A DNA stretch of 64,000 bases from an uncultured Bariatricus sp. (GTDB lineage Bacteria > Bacillota > Clostridia > Lachnospirales > Lachnospiraceae), in NCBI GenBank assembly GCA_934307065.1, contig CAKRCD010000009.1, positions 1 to 64,000 on the forward strand, given 5' to 3'. This document shows, in pieces, positions 12,791 through 23,146 of this stretch. Within the stretch, counting starts at the first letter, position 1. Each line of letters starts with the position of its first letter. Under the pieces are notes generated by a model. The model searched no databases. It was given only the letters and a program-made list of their open reading frames with translations, and was not told the origin of the DNA. Both the position numbers and the translations under genes were made by a program.

Positions 12791-14959
12791 ATGGATAATC
12801 AATACAATAGAAACAATTCTAATAATCAGAATCCAAACAGACCGAATAATAAGAGGAATCGGAATCAAGGGTGGATTGCTTTGGTTTTCGGGGCACTTCT
12901 TTTATTAGTGCTTTCATTTGCCATGCTGCAGATGGGACGCGATACAGATGAACAGAAGATTACGTATAATGAATTTCTGGATATGGTTGACAAGGGGAAG
13001 GTCGAGAAGGTTGTGATAGAATCGGATAAGATTGTGATTACACCGAAAGATCAGCAGGGAGCTGCGAAGGACAGTCTCAGCGCACTGTTTGCCGGAAAGA
13101 CTGAGTATTATACGGGTCTGGTAAATGACGACACTTTGCCGGAACGACTGGAGAAAGCAGGCGTTCCGTTTGAACAGGAGATTCCGGACTCTACGTCCGT
13201 ACTGCTGATGAGTACTTTGTTGAATCTGATTCTGCCGGTTGGTTTATTTGCACTTCTTATCTGGTATATGTCAAGAAGAATGTCCAAAGGCGGTGGAGTC
13301 ATGGGTGTTGGCAGAAGCAATGCCAAGATGTATGTGGAAAAGAGCACCGGAGTGACATTTAAGGATGTAGCAGGGCAGGATGAGGCAAAGGAATCCTTAC
13401 AGGAAGTGGTAGATTTCCTGCATAATCCGGGCAAATACACCGGCATTGGAGCCAAGCTTCCGAAGGGAGCCTTGCTTGTGGGACCTCCGGGTACCGGAAA
13501 GACCTTACTTGCCAAGGCAGTTGCAGGAGAGGCGAACGTGCCGTTCTTCTCACTTTCCGGTTCCGCTTTTGTGGAAATGTATGTAGGTGTGGGAGCTTCC
13601 AGAGTGCGTGATTTGTTTAAACAGGCACAGCAGATGGCGCCATGTATTATTTTTATTGATGAAATTGATGCTATTGGTAAGAGCCGTGATTCCCAACTCG
13701 GTGGGAATGATGAGCGTGAGCAGACCTTGAACCAGCTTCTGGCAGAGATGGATGGATTTGATACCAATAAAGGTCTGTTACTTCTTGCGGCAACAAACCG
13801 GCCGGAGATTCTGGATCCGGCACTCTTAAGACCGGGACGTTTTGACCGGAGAATTATTGTAGATAAGCCGGATTTGAAAGGCCGTGTGGATGTCCTTAAG
13901 GTACATGCAAAGGATGTCAGAATGGATGAAACGGTTAATCTGGAAGAGATTGCACTTGCCACATCAGGTGCAGTTGGTTCCGACCTTGCAAATATGATTA
14001 ACGAAGCAGCGATTAATGCAGTAAAACATGGAAGAAGTGTAGTGTCTCAGGCAGATTTATTTGAGGCAGTGGAAGTGGTCTTAGTCGGAAAAGAAAAGAA
14101 AGACCGCATTATGAGCCAGAAGGAACGACGGATTGTATCTTATCATGAAGTAGGCCATGCACTTGTCAGCGCACTTCAGAAAGATGCAGAACCGGTTCAG
14201 AAAATTACCATTGTTCCAAGAACCATGGGGGCACTTGGATATGTAATGCACACACCGGAGGAAGAAAAGTTTCTTAATACGAAAGCAGAGCTGGATGCCA
14301 TGCTGGTAGGAATGCTTGGTGGACGGGCAGCAGAGGAAATTGTATTTGATACTGTAACGACAGGGGCATCCAATGATATTGAGCAGGCTACACGTCTCGC
14401 ACGTTCTATGGTAACTCAGTATGGTATGTCAGAGAAGTTTGGTCTGATTGGTCTGGAATCGATTCAGAACCGTTATCTGGATGGCCGCGCTGTTATGAAC
14501 TGTGGTGAAGCAACAGCTGCAGAAATCGACCAGGAAGTGATGAAGATATTAAAGGAATCCTATGCAGAAGCCAAGAGACTTCTTTCCGAACATCGTGATA
14601 CGATGGATCAGATTGCAGAATTCCTGATTGAAAAGGAAACCATTACCGGAAAAGAATTTATGAAGATTTACAGAAAGTGTGAAGGCATTCCGGAACCAGA
14701 AGTGAAAGAACCGGAAGCACCAAAGAAACCGGAATCAGATAATACCGTGGTAGCAGAAAGTGTGGAAAAAACTGCTACAGAAGATAACGAGGGTGTCATT
14801 CAGGATAACACGGAAGAACGGTCCTTTGTTTCCAAAGAAGTTGTTGAAGAGCAAACATCGGAAGGAAATCAGTCAGATGAAGAAGCTGTAAGACCTACGT
14901 TCCAGACAGACGAAGATGGTTTTATTCTTCCACAGGAAATTGATAAAAATGAAAAATAA
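12791..14959 (+). CDS. ftsH: ATP-dependent zinc metalloprotease FtsH
   Basis: A 722-aa membrane-bound AAA protease that degrades damaged membrane proteins and short-lived regulators. An Asn-rich cytoplasmic head is followed by a membrane helix (WIALVFGALLLLVLSFAML), an extracytoplasmic domain and a second helix (LLNLILPVGLFALLIWYM). Walker A GPPGTGKT begins near residue 231, followed by IIFIDEIDAIG and the second region of homology, and the zinc site HEVGH begins near residue 452. The acidic, Glu/Pro-rich tail of about 90 residues is longer than usual. ATG 12791 follows GAGGAGG; an upstream TTG frame start lacks spacing. Confidence 0.97.
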   Translation: MDNQYNRNNSNNQNPNRPNNKRNRNQGWIALVFGALLLLVLSFAMLQMGRDTDEQKITYNEFLDMVDKGKVEKVVIESDKIVITPKDQQGAAKDSLSALFAGKTEYYTGLVNDDTLPERLEKAGVPFEQEIPDSTSVLLMSTLLNLILPVGLFALLIWYMSRRMSKGGGVMGVGRSNAKMYVEKSTGVTFKDVAGQDEAKESLQEVVDFLHNPGKYTGIGAKLPKGALLVGPPGTGKTLLAKAVAGEANVPFFSLSGSAFVEMYVGVGASRVRDLFKQAQQMAPCIIFIDEIDAIGKSRDSQLGGNDEREQTLNQLLAEMDGFDTNKGLLLLAATNRPEILDPALLRPGRFDRRIIVDKPDLKGRVDVLKVHAKDVRMDETVNLEEIALATSGAVGSDLANMINEAAINAVKHGRSVVSQADLFEAVEVVLVGKEKKDRIMSQKERRIVSYHEVGHALVSALQKDAEPVQKITIVPRTMGALGYVMHTPEEEKFLNTKAELDAMLVGMLGGRAAEEIVFDTVTTGASNDIEQATRLARSMVTQYGMSEKFGLIGLESIQNRYLDGRAVMNCGEATAAEIDQEVMKILKESYAEAKRLLSEHRDTMDQIAEFLIEKETITGKEFMKIYRKCEGIPEPEVKEPEAPKKPESDNTVVAESVEKTATEDNEGVIQDNTEERSFVSKEVVEEQTSEGNQSDEEAVRPTFQTDEDGFILPQEIDKNEK

Positions 14960-14969
14960 TGTTAGAATG

Positions 14970-15005
14970 AAGGTAGGCTGTTTTAAGGTCTGCCTTTATT
15001 TTTTT
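14970..15005 (+). terminator. Intrinsic terminator after ftsH
   Basis: AAGGTAGGC 14970-14978 pairs with GTCTGCCTT 14988-14996 (two G-U pairs), followed by TATTTTTTT. Confidence 0.8.
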
Positions 15006-15072
15006 GAAATATTTTGTGTGGAAACTAAGAACATATAGGCAGTTAACAATAGAAGGAATGGAAAATAGAAGC

Positions 15073-16932
15073 ATGTTTGTAATAGAAGATGAATTGAAAA
15101 AATTACCGGGGAAACCGGGAGTGTATCTGATGCATGATGAAACGGATGAAATTATATATGTTGGGAAAGCGATCAGCTTGAAGAACAGAGTGCGTCAGTA
15201 CTTTCAGGCCAGTCGCAACCGTGGGGCCAAGATTGACCAGATGGTAACGCATATTGCCAGGTTTGAGTACATTGTGACGGACTCAGAGCTGGAAGCTCTC
15301 GTGCTGGAATGCAATCTGATTAAAGAGCACAGACCGAAATACAATACCATGCTAATGGATGATAAGAGTTATCCATTTATCCGTGTATCCGTGAATGAAG
15401 AGTTTCCGCGTGTAACCATGGCAAGACAGATGAAGAGAGATAAGGCGAAGTATTTTGGCCCTTATACCAGTGTGAATTCCGTAAAAGACACAATTGAGTT
15501 AATTAGAAAATTATATAAGATACGAGGGTGCCGTAGAAATCTTCCGAAGGATATCGGAAAAGAAAGACCGTGCCTTTATTATCATATCAAACAGTGTGAT
15601 GCCCCGTGTCAGGGATATGTTTCGAAAGAAGCATACAGAGAGTCAGTGGATGAAGTGATACGTTTTCTAAATGGAAATTACGAAGGAATCCTGAAGGATT
15701 TGGAGACGAAGATGATGGATGCTTCTGATAATCTGGAATTTGAAAAAGCCATTGAATATAGAGAACTGATAAACAGCGTGAAGCAGATTTCCCAAAAACA
15801 GAAAATTACGAATACCGCAGACGTGGATCGAGATGTGATTGCTATGGCGAAAGAGGGAGAGGATGCGATTGTGCAGGTATTCTTTATCCGGAATGGAAAG
15901 CTGATTGGGCGGGACCATTTTTATCTTAAGATAGCAGAAGGAGATGAACGGAAGGAAATTTTGTCTAGCTTTATGAAACAGTTTTATGCAGGAACACCAT
16001 ATATACCAGGAGAATTGATGCTTCAGACTGAAGTTGAGGACCAAGAGATATTGGAAGAGTGGCTGTCCCAAAAACGGGGACACAGAGTTCACATCAAGGT
16101 TCCGAAAAAGGGTGAAAAAGAGCAGCTGGTAGAGCTTGCATGGAAAAATGCAATGATGGTTATGACGAAGGATAAGGAAAGGATTAAGCGGGAAGAAGGA
16201 CGAACGATAGGAGCAGTAAAAGAAATTGAAAAGTTGCTAAATCTAAAAAATATTGTCAGAATGGAAGCATTTGATATTTCCAATACGAATGGATTTGATT
16301 CTGTGGGTTCTATGGTGGTATATGAGAACGGAAAGCCAAAGCGTAATGATTATCGTAAATTTAAAATCAAAGGTGTCCAGGGAGCGGATGATTACGCAAG
16401 TATGAGAGAGGTTCTTACAAGACGATTCCGGCATGGATTAAGTGAACAGGAAGAAGGCAAAGAGACAGGAAGTTTTCAGACATTTCCAGACTTAATTATG
16501 ATGGACGGTGGAAAAGGGCAAGTGAATATTGCATTAGAAGTGATGAATGAGCTGAATTTGCACATTCCAGTCTGCGGGATGGTTAAGGATGACCATCATA
16601 ATACAAGAGGTCTGTATTATCAGAATGTGGAAATTGCGATTGAGCGCAATTCTGAGGCATTCCGTCTGATTACCAGAATTCAGGATGAGGCACATAGATT
16701 TGCAATTACCTTTCACAGAAAGCTACGTAGCCAGGGACAAGTGCATTCGGTGCTTGACGATATTGTGGGAATCGGACCTGCGAGGCGTAAGGCCCTTATG
16801 AAGCATTATGCAAGTCTTGATGAGATTAAGAGGGCAGAAATAGACGAATTGAAAAACGTTCCATCTATGGATGAAAAAGCAGCGCGAAGCGTGTATCATT
16901 TCTTTAGACAAGAGAAAAAACAGGAGGAATAG
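15073..16932 (+). CDS. uvrC: Excinuclease ABC subunit C
   Basis: A 619-aa nuclease that makes both incisions in UvrABC nucleotide excision repair. The N-terminal GIY-YIG domain (GVYLMHDE ... IIYVGKA) makes the 3' cut. A Cys-rich segment ([19 protein letters not shown]) and a UvrB-binding UVR motif near residue 200 follow. The RNase H-like domain includes ISNTNG and [10 protein letters not shown], and two helix-hairpin-helix motifs close the protein ([15 protein letters not shown]). The start at 15073 matches the family N-terminus ([17 protein letters not shown]) but has only a weak binding site; 15058 is an alternative. Confidence 0.95.
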   Translation: MFVIEDELKKLPGKPGVYLMHDETDEIIYVGKAISLKNRVRQYFQASRNRGAKIDQMVTHIARFEYIVTDSELEALVLECNLIKEHRPKYNTMLMDDKSYPFIRVSVNEEFPRVTMARQMKRDKAKYFGPYTSVNSVKDTIELIRKLYKIRGCRRNLPKDIGKERPCLYYHIKQCDAPCQGYVSKEAYRESVDEVIRFLNGNYEGILKDLETKMMDASDNLEFEKAIEYRELINSVKQISQKQKITNTADVDRDVIAMAKEGEDAIVQVFFIRNGKLIGRDHFYLKIAEGDERKEILSSFMKQFYAGTPYIPGELMLQTEVEDQEILEEWLSQKRGHRVHIKVPKKGEKEQLVELAWKNAMMVMTKDKERIKREEGRTIGAVKEIEKLLNLKNIVRMEAFDISNTNGFDSVGSMVVYENGKPKRNDYRKFKIKGVQGADDYASMREVLTRRFRHGLSEQEEGKETGSFQTFPDLIMMDGGKGQVNIALEVMNELNLHIPVCGMVKDDHHNTRGLYYQNVEIAIERNSEAFRLITRIQDEAHRFAITFHRKLRSQGQVHSVLDDIVGIGPARRKALMKHYASLDEIKRAEIDELKNVPSMDEKAARSVYHFFRQEKKQEE

Positions 16933-16934
16933 AT

Positions 16935-17855
16935 ATGGGAGTAGAATTACGTCAACTGGTAGAAAAAATGAATCTGAAGAATTTGACTCCAGATGTGGAA
17001 ATCATAGGAAAGACAGTGAATATCCCGGAGGTCAACCGACCTGCGTTACAACTTGCAGGTTTTTTCGATCATTTTGATTCAGAAAGAATTCAGATTGTAG
17101 GAAATGTGGAGTATGCATATTTAAAAACACTGACGGAAGAACAGAAGGAAAAAATCTATGACATTATTCTTGCATATCATATTCCGGCCTTTGTATTTTG
17201 CAGAAGACTTATGCCGGAGGAAGTATTTTTGAAAAAAGCCATAGAGCATGACATTCCGGTATTTCTTTCAGATAAGAAAACTTCTTCATTTACGGCTGAA
17301 GTTATCCGCTGGCTTAATGTAGAACTGGCACCATGTATTTCGATTCATGGAGTACTTGTAGATGTCTATGGTGTAGGAGTACTGATCCGTGGCGAGAGTG
17401 GAATTGGTAAGAGTGAGGCTGCATTGGAACTGGTAAAAAGAGGACACCGCCTTGTGGCAGATGATGTGGTAGAGATTCATAAGGTAAGTGATGATACATT
17501 AGTTGGTATGGCTACAGAGATTACCAGGCACTTTATCGAGCTGCGTGGAATTGGAATCGTAGATGTGAAAACTCTGTTTGGAGTACAGAGTGTCAAGAAA
17601 ACACAGAATATCGATCTTGTTATTAATCTGGAAGACTGGAGCAAAGAGAAAGAATATGACAGATTAGGAATGAATGAGGATCATGAAGAGTATCTGGGAA
17701 ATAAAGTTGTTTGTTATCGGATTCCGGTTCGACCGGGAAGGAATCTGGCTGTGATTGTGGAATGTGCGGCAATTAATCACAGACAGAAGCAGATGGGTTA
17801 TAATGCAGTGGAAGAATTATATCGCCGCGTACAGGAGAATTTAAGGAAAAAGTAG
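16935..17855 (+). CDS. hprK: HPr kinase/phosphorylase
   Basis: A 306-aa bifunctional enzyme that phosphorylates and dephosphorylates Ser46 of HPr, linking glycolytic state to CcpA carbon catabolite control. The C-terminal domain has the P-loop GESGIGKS near residue 153 and the family signature ELRGIGIVDVKTLFG. CAGGAGG sits before the ATG, only 2 nt after uvrC, so the two are co-transcribed with glcK. The neighbouring glucokinase fits a carbon-sensing context. Confidence 0.96.
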   Translation: MGVELRQLVEKMNLKNLTPDVEIIGKTVNIPEVNRPALQLAGFFDHFDSERIQIVGNVEYAYLKTLTEEQKEKIYDIILAYHIPAFVFCRRLMPEEVFLKKAIEHDIPVFLSDKKTSSFTAEVIRWLNVELAPCISIHGVLVDVYGVGVLIRGESGIGKSEAALELVKRGHRLVADDVVEIHKVSDDTLVGMATEITRHFIELRGIGIVDVKTLFGVQSVKKTQNIDLVINLEDWSKEKEYDRLGMNEDHEEYLGNKVVCYRIPVRPGRNLAVIVECAAINHRQKQMGYNAVEELYRRVQENLRKK

Positions 17856-17864
17856 GGGAACAAT

Positions 17865-18794
17865 ATGAAATTTTGTTTTGGAGTAGATATTGGCGGAACA
17901 TCGGTAAAAATGGGGTTGTTCCAGGAGAATGGAAAGCTGATTGAAAAGTGGGCTTTAAAGACCAGAACAGAGAGGGAAGGCGAACAAATTCTGCCGGATG
18001 TGGCAGCATCCATCCGGCGAAAAATGAAGGAGTATGGATTGTTGACCATTGATGTGCGGGGGATCGGTGTTGGAATTCCGGCTCCTGTCAGAGAAGATGG
18101 GATTGTGCGTGGAACAGCTAATCTGGGATGGAAATATAAGGAAGTAAAGAAAGAACTGGAAGCACTTACCGGAATTACAGTGAAAACGGGAAATGATGCA
18201 AATATGGCAGCGCTTGGTGAAATGTGGCTAGGGGCTGGAAGAGGACATGAAAATCTGATTATGGTAACACTTGGAACCGGTGTAGGTGGTGCTGTTATTT
18301 TTGATGGAAAATGTGTGTCCGGTGGTCATGGAGCAGCCGGAGAAATCGGACATATCTGTGTCAATGAGAAAGAAACACGTTCTTGCGGATGCGGAAGGAA
18401 AGGCTGTCTGGAGCAGTACGCATCTGCAACCGGGATTGCAAGACTGGCACAAGAAAGATTAAAGCAGGAAAGAAGTGGCAGTATACTGAAAGAAAATGAT
18501 GTTAATGCCAAGCGGGTTTTTGACGCAGTAAAAGCCGGGGATATTATTGCAAAAATGATAGCAGAGGAATTCGGAAGGTATCTGGGACATGCACTGGCAA
18601 ATATTGCAGCCGTGTGTGATCCGACGATTATTGTCATAGGAGGTGGTGTGTCTAAAGCAGGAAAAGTCCTGTTACCATACATAGAAAAACCATTCAGAGA
18701 GAAAGTATTTTTTGCCAATGAAGCAACAGAATTTGCACTTGCAGAGCTCGGAAATGATGCGGGAATCTGCGGTGCCGCAAAGCTGATATTGTAG
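17865..18794 (+). CDS. glcK: ROK family glucokinase
   Basis: A 309-aa ROK kinase that phosphorylates glucose with ATP for entry to glycolysis. The N-terminal phosphate motif is DIGGTSVKMGLF, followed by the sugar-binding NDANMAALGE and GTGVGGAV. The zinc-binding ROK signature is CGCGRKGCLEQYAS. It starts 9 nt after hprK in the same operon. Regulatory ROK members carry an N-terminal HTH, absent here, supporting an enzyme. Confidence 0.93.
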   Translation: MKFCFGVDIGGTSVKMGLFQENGKLIEKWALKTRTEREGEQILPDVAASIRRKMKEYGLLTIDVRGIGVGIPAPVREDGIVRGTANLGWKYKEVKKELEALTGITVKTGNDANMAALGEMWLGAGRGHENLIMVTLGTGVGGAVIFDGKCVSGGHGAAGEIGHICVNEKETRSCGCGRKGCLEQYASATGIARLAQERLKQERSGSILKENDVNAKRVFDAVKAGDIIAKMIAEEFGRYLGHALANIAAVCDPTIIVIGGGVSKAGKVLLPYIEKPFREKVFFANEATEFALAELGNDAGICGAAKLIL

Positions 18795-18879
18795 GAAAAT
18801 ATTGTGATACTGCAGGGAAAATATTGTGGCGGAAAAAGAGGAGTAAGAAGTTTAAAAGGAGGATTCGAAAAGAAAATAA

Positions 18880-18907
18880 AAGGCGTATGTTTTGGGACAT
18901 ACGCCTT
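18880..18907. terminator. Terminator between convergent glcK and the PBP gene
   Basis: AAGGCGTATGT 18880-18890 pairs perfectly with ACATACGCCTT 18897-18907. On the minus strand it is followed by TTTTATTTTC, so it best serves the PBP gene. A 13-bp direct repeat (GGAAAATATTGTG, at 18794 and 18818) lies nearby. Confidence 0.75.
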
Positions 18908-18957
18908 ATGTTATGCTGTTTTGCGACAACTATGATAAGTTATTGAAATGGAAATCC

Positions 18958-21465
18958 TTATTCCGTATCAGGGTCCGTAGAAGGTTCTGATGGTGTTGTC
19001 GGCTCAGTAGGTGTTGTTGGGGCTGTGGTGCCGGAATTATTATTGTTGTCGTTGCTATTGTTGCTTCCGGAATGATTGTTATCATCCGTATCATTTGGTT
19101 CTTCCTCTGGTTCCGGTTCTACATAATGACCTCCGCAGGTCTCAGTAGGTGCGGTGCCCGGTGCAAAATATTCAGTAAGAGAAGGGCACTCGCCTGCAAT
19201 TGCAAGAAGTCCGGTCTCGGTACAGATTGTTTTGCGCTCAATGGTAGACGGCATAGAGAAATCTTTGTATGGAAGATTTAACTCGCTGTCAATTCGGTTC
19301 ATAATCTTTGCCCAGATTTTTTCGTGATAATACCAGTTGCTTCCGCTCATTTCTTTGTTGTCATCATAGCCAAGCCAGATGGAACAGGTATAGTATGGGG
19401 TATATCCGCTGAACCAGAAATCCTTGTTGTAGGAAGTAGTTCCTGATTTTCCGGCTACAGCCATATTATTAAGCTGTGCATATGGTGCAGCAGTACCTTT
19501 TGATACAACATCTTCCATAGCACTTGTCAGTAGGGCAGCGGTGGTATCCTTTAATACAGTTACAGGTTCTTGTGTATTGTCAATCAGAACATTTCCGTCA
19601 TGATCAAGTACTTTGGTGTAAAGGATAGGTTTGTAGTAGGTTCCACCGTTAGCAATGGCTGCGTAAGCGGCTGTCAGTTCATAATTGTAGACACCGGTTT
19701 TGATACCGCCAAGAGCAAGAGATTCATTGTATTGGTCGGTACTGTCTAAAGTGGAAATACCAAATTTCTGTACATATTCATAACCAAGGCCGATAGAGAT
19801 TTCGTTTAATACTTTGACAGTAGGGATGTTCATAGACTGCTCAATTGCTTTTCTCAATGTAGCCGTACCTACATAATAGTTGCCCCACCAGTTTTGAACA
19901 GATTTTCCATCCTTGTACTTGTATGGCTCGTCCACTTCGGTATCGGCAAGTGTTTTACCGCCTACGTCAAAGGCTGGTGCATATACAGCGAGAATCTTGA
20001 AGCAGGAACCCGGCTGACGGGTGCTTCCCTGATAAGCACGGTTTAAGCCACGGTTGGTTGTCTTTTCGCCGCGTCCGCCGACCAAAGCCTTGATCTGTCC
20101 GTTGGACTGGTCAATGACACATACAGAAGACTGTGGCTGTGGAGAAAGATTCACATATTCATCATAGGTAACATCGTCTTCCTTTGTTACGCTGGCGCGG
20201 AAAGCCTCGATACGGGCATAGGCGGCATCTTGGCTGGAAAACAGACGTCCCTGGTCATCATTGTAGTTTTCAGCACCAAAATTTTTTAAATGACCGGCAC
20301 TGTAATTGTCCTGGGTTCCATCTGCTCTTGTAATGGTCAGCGCATAGTCTACACCCCATTCTATCTTAGACGGGAAGTTGGAGTCATCGGAAAGTTCCTG
20401 TTCACAAATGTTTTGGATGGTTACATTCTGAGTAGAAAAAATGGTAAGACCACCGCCATACAAAGCATTGTAAGCTTGATTCTGTGTATAATTTAATCCA
20501 TTTGGATCCATTAAATCATCCATTAGCTGTTCTGTTAACGCATCATTAAAGTAAGAAGTAATATTGCTCTCCGCCAATACTTCCGTATTGACTGTCTGAA
20601 TACGGGCATATACATCATCCGCTTCCGCTTCGTCATATTCTTCCTGGGTAATATAACCCTGCTCCAGCATATTATTTAATACTTTATCCCGTCTCTTTGC
20701 ATTTTCCTCCGGGTTCGTAATTGGATTATAACGTCCCGGACTCTGGGTAATTCCGGCAATGGTTGCACATTCGGACAGGGTAAGTTCAGAGACATCCTTA
20801 CGGAAATAACGGTTGGCTGCAGCCTGAACACCCAAGGTATTCTGACCTAAGTTGATGGTATTCATATAGCTTTCCAAAATACTGTTTTTATCCAACATCT
20901 TTTCAATTTGAAGAGCAAGGTACTGCTCCTGAAGCTTACGCTCTACCTTTTCGTATTTCGTTTCATTTACGAAATCAGGAAAGACATTATTCTTAATGAG
21001 CTGCTGGGTAATGGTACTGGCACCTTCGGTAAAGTGTCCGCCATTCATGATACCGACCATTCCGGCTCGGATAATCCCTTTGATATCAATTCCGTTATGC
21101 TGATAGAAGCGGGAATCCTCGATTGCTACAAAGGCATGCTGTAAGTTTTCTGGAATTTTATCAATAGTTACATATTGCCGATTTGCACCGCTCCTTGTTA
21201 AAGTTCCTGTATTTGTTACACCATCATCCGCTACTATTGGACTGCTATATCCGCTTGGCTTGATGCTTTCGGCAGTAATTTCCGGTGCATTATCAATGAC
21301 CTGTTTTACCATGAGACCAACTGCCCCAACCGCAATGATGCAGGCCAGGACAAACAGTATCAGAAAACCTTTGAACAGGCGTACACCGATTCGTTTCTTC
21401 TGCATCGTCGATTTCGACGTAATATTTTTTTGCTTTTTAGAAGCCTTTCGTTTACTGTAATTCAT
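18958..21465 (-). CDS. Class A penicillin-binding protein (PBP1A family), transglycosylase/transpeptidase
   Basis: An 835-aa bifunctional peptidoglycan synthase. A basic cytoplasmic start and one membrane helix (FLILFVLACIIAVGAVGLMV, about 35-55) precede a GT51 domain with FVAIEDSRFYQHNGID and EGASTITQQL. The transpeptidase domain shows SVXN-type and KSGT motifs (Ser in GSTRQPGSCFKIL, KSGTTSYN near residue 670). The C-terminus is a low-complexity Asn/Ser then Thr/Pro tail of about 50 residues. AAGGAGG precedes the ATG. It is transcribed alone. Confidence 0.95.
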   Translation of the reverse strand: MNYSKRKASKKQKNITSKSTMQKKRIGVRLFKGFLILFVLACIIAVGAVGLMVKQVIDNAPEITAESIKPSGYSSPIVADDGVTNTGTLTRSGANRQYVTIDKIPENLQHAFVAIEDSRFYQHNGIDIKGIIRAGMVGIMNGGHFTEGASTITQQLIKNNVFPDFVNETKYEKVERKLQEQYLALQIEKMLDKNSILESYMNTINLGQNTLGVQAAANRYFRKDVSELTLSECATIAGITQSPGRYNPITNPEENAKRRDKVLNNMLEQGYITQEEYDEAEADDVYARIQTVNTEVLAESNITSYFNDALTEQLMDDLMDPNGLNYTQNQAYNALYGGGLTIFSTQNVTIQNICEQELSDDSNFPSKIEWGVDYALTITRADGTQDNYSAGHLKNFGAENYNDDQGRLFSSQDAAYARIEAFRASVTKEDDVTYDEYVNLSPQPQSSVCVIDQSNGQIKALVGGRGEKTTNRGLNRAYQGSTRQPGSCFKILAVYAPAFDVGGKTLADTEVDEPYKYKDGKSVQNWWGNYYVGTATLRKAIEQSMNIPTVKVLNEISIGLGYEYVQKFGISTLDSTDQYNESLALGGIKTGVYNYELTAAYAAIANGGTYYKPILYTKVLDHDGNVLIDNTQEPVTVLKDTTAALLTSAMEDVVSKGTAAPYAQLNNMAVAGKSGTTSYNKDFWFSGYTPYYTCSIWLGYDDNKEMSGSNWYYHEKIWAKIMNRIDSELNLPYKDFSMPSTIERKTICTETGLLAIAGECPSLTEYFAPGTAPTETCGGHYVEPEPEEEPNDTDDNNHSGSNNSNDNNNNSGTTAPTTPTEPTTPSEPSTDPDTE

Positions 21466-21681
21466 AAATTGTGCCTCCTTATAATTGGATATTATACCAA
21501 ATCTGCAGATTTAAATAAAGCAGAAAATCAAAACTTCATCTATATATAGGAGATTTTTAAGAAATTCTTTGGAAATATGTCAAAAACAGTGTATAATGTG
21601 CGTGAAATGGTGTGCATCGTCAGAATTGACGGTAAAAACGAAAAAAATAGAGAAAAAAATATAGTAGGAGAAATAAAATTA

Positions 21682-22338
21682 ATGCTAAATAAATATAAAA
21701 CGGTATATATCGGTGGTGAAGGCGAAATTGTAGAAAAGAAATCCCGGTTTATTGCAACTGTGCGTCCGGTAAAAACAGAAGAAGAGGCAAATTTGTTTAT
21801 TGAAAGCATAAAGAAACAATATTGGGATGCAAGACATAATTGCTTTGCTTACGTGCTTGGAGAGCGGTCACAAATTCAAAGATGCAGTGATGATGGAGAA
21901 CCAAGTGGAACGGCAGGAAAGCCTATGCTTGAAGTTCTTATGGGAGAAGAATTGCATGATACTGTGGTTGTAGTAACACGATATTTTGGAGGAACTCTTC
22001 TGGGAACAGGGGGACTTGTACGTGCCTATCAGGGGGCAACAAAAGCAGGATTACATGCAAGTACTGTGATTGAAAAATGCTATGGAAGAAAGTGGAAAAT
22101 CGGGACAGATTATACAGGTCTTGGAAAAATTCAGTATATTTTAGGGCAGAGGGGACTTTCTGTTCTGGATACGGATTATACAGAGAAAGTAGAATTTACT
22201 GTGCTGATTCCAGTAGAAGCGGAAGAAAGTGTGCGAAGTGAAATCATAGAAGGAACAAATGGACAGGCAGAGATAGAGGCAGGAGAAGCGTGCTATTTTG
22301 CAGAAGTGAATAAAGAAATGATAATATTTTCAGAGTAA
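21682..22338 (+). CDS. YigZ/IMPACT family protein
   Basis: A 218-aa protein of the UPF0029 (IMPACT) family plus a C-terminal ferredoxin-like domain (DUF1949). Family landmarks are KKSRFIATVRPV, FAYVLGERSQIQRCSDDGEPSGTAGKPML and VVVVTRYFGGTLLGTGGLVRAY. The role is uncertain; eukaryotic IMPACT regulates GCN2 and bacterial members may bind ribosomes or RNA. ATG 21682 gives the usual N-terminus; GTAGGAG lies 12 nt upstream. Upstream in-frame starts would add an atypical 35-aa leader. Confidence 0.92.
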   Translation: MLNKYKTVYIGGEGEIVEKKSRFIATVRPVKTEEEANLFIESIKKQYWDARHNCFAYVLGERSQIQRCSDDGEPSGTAGKPMLEVLMGEELHDTVVVVTRYFGGTLLGTGGLVRAYQGATKAGLHASTVIEKCYGRKWKIGTDYTGLGKIQYILGQRGLSVLDTDYTEKVEFTVLIPVEAEESVRSEIIEGTNGQAEIEAGEACYFAEVNKEMIIFSE

Positions 22339-22383
22339 TACAAAAGATTTCAAAAGCCTTTTGCCGGCATGAGTGGAAATAAT

Positions 22384-22430
22384 AAAAAGGTGCTGACAAA
22401 GTAGATAACCTACCTTGCCGGCACCTTTTT
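22384..22430. terminator. Bidirectional terminator between yigZ and hpf
   Basis: AAAAAGGTGC 22384-22393 pairs with GCACCTTTTT 22421-22430, giving A- and T-rich flanks on each strand. Confidence 0.8.
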
Positions 22431-22444
22431 ACTTATGTATTCGT

Positions 22445-22981
22445 TTACTGGAATTCTGGTTCGATTAAACCGTAACTTCCGTCTTTTCTTTTGTAAACTA
22501 CATTTACTTCATCTGTTTCAGCATTGCTGAATACAAAGAAAGCATGTCCTAACAGTTCCATCTGGATGCATGCATCTTCAGGGAACATAGGTTTCATTCC
22601 GAAACGTTTGGTGCGGACGATTTTGATTTCTTCCAAATCAGGAATATTAGATTCTTCTTCGATAAACTCCTGACGGAAATCATGTCCTCCCTGATGTTTA
22701 GCTAGTAATTTGGTCTTATATTTCCTGAGCTGACGTTCAATAATTTCCTCTACCAAATCGATAGATACATACATATCATTGCTAACCTGTTCAGAACGAA
22801 TTATATTGCCTTTGACAGGAATTGTAACCTCGATTTTCTGCCGGTCCTTTTCGACACTGAGTGTAACGATAATCTCCGTCTCTGGTGTAAAGTATTTCTC
22901 CAGTTTACCCAGTTTTGATTCGACTGCTTCCTTAAGACCAGGTGTAATGTCGATGTTTCTTCCGCTAATGATGAATTTCAT
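22445..22981 (-). CDS. hpf: Ribosome hibernation promoting factor, long form
   Basis: A 178-aa long-form HPF that dimerises 70S ribosomes into inactive 100S particles in stationary phase. The N-terminal S30AE/YfiA domain (MKFIISGRNIDITPGLKEAV to about residue 100) is joined by a charged linker to a C-terminal dimerisation domain (IVRTKRFGMKPMFPEDA ... GLIEPEF). AAAGGAG precedes the ATG at 22981. The 5' region has a TATAAT-type -10 and an AGTAAC/GTTACT inverted repeat (23033-23062) that might be a regulatory site. Confidence 0.96.
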   Translation of the reverse strand: MKFIISGRNIDITPGLKEAVESKLGKLEKYFTPETEIIVTLSVEKDRQKIEVTIPVKGNIIRSEQVSNDMYVSIDLVEEIIERQLRKYKTKLLAKHQGGHDFRQEFIEEESNIPDLEEIKIVRTKRFGMKPMFPEDACIQMELLGHAFFVFSNAETDEVNVVYKRKDGSYGLIEPEFQ

Positions 22982-23146
22982 ATAGCTCAACTCCTTTTTT
23001 GTAAATTTCCCATAACCATATTCCATTCCCCTAGTAACGTTTGTTATGAGATGCTTGTTACTATGTGTTTATTATACTCTATTATGCCTGTAATCTGCAA
23101 TGAAAAAAAGTATAAAATTTCTATATTTTCATGAAATTTTCATTTT

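Noticed and set aside
13108..13962. Long open frame of 284 codons on the minus strand within ftsH
   Set aside because: It is the antisense shadow of a strongly conserved ftsH AAA domain, Ser/Arg-rich with no ribosome binding site or homology.
18794..18830. 13-bp direct repeat after glcK as a mobile element footprint
   Set aside because: Two AT-rich copies 24 bp apart with nothing between; likely chance or slippage.
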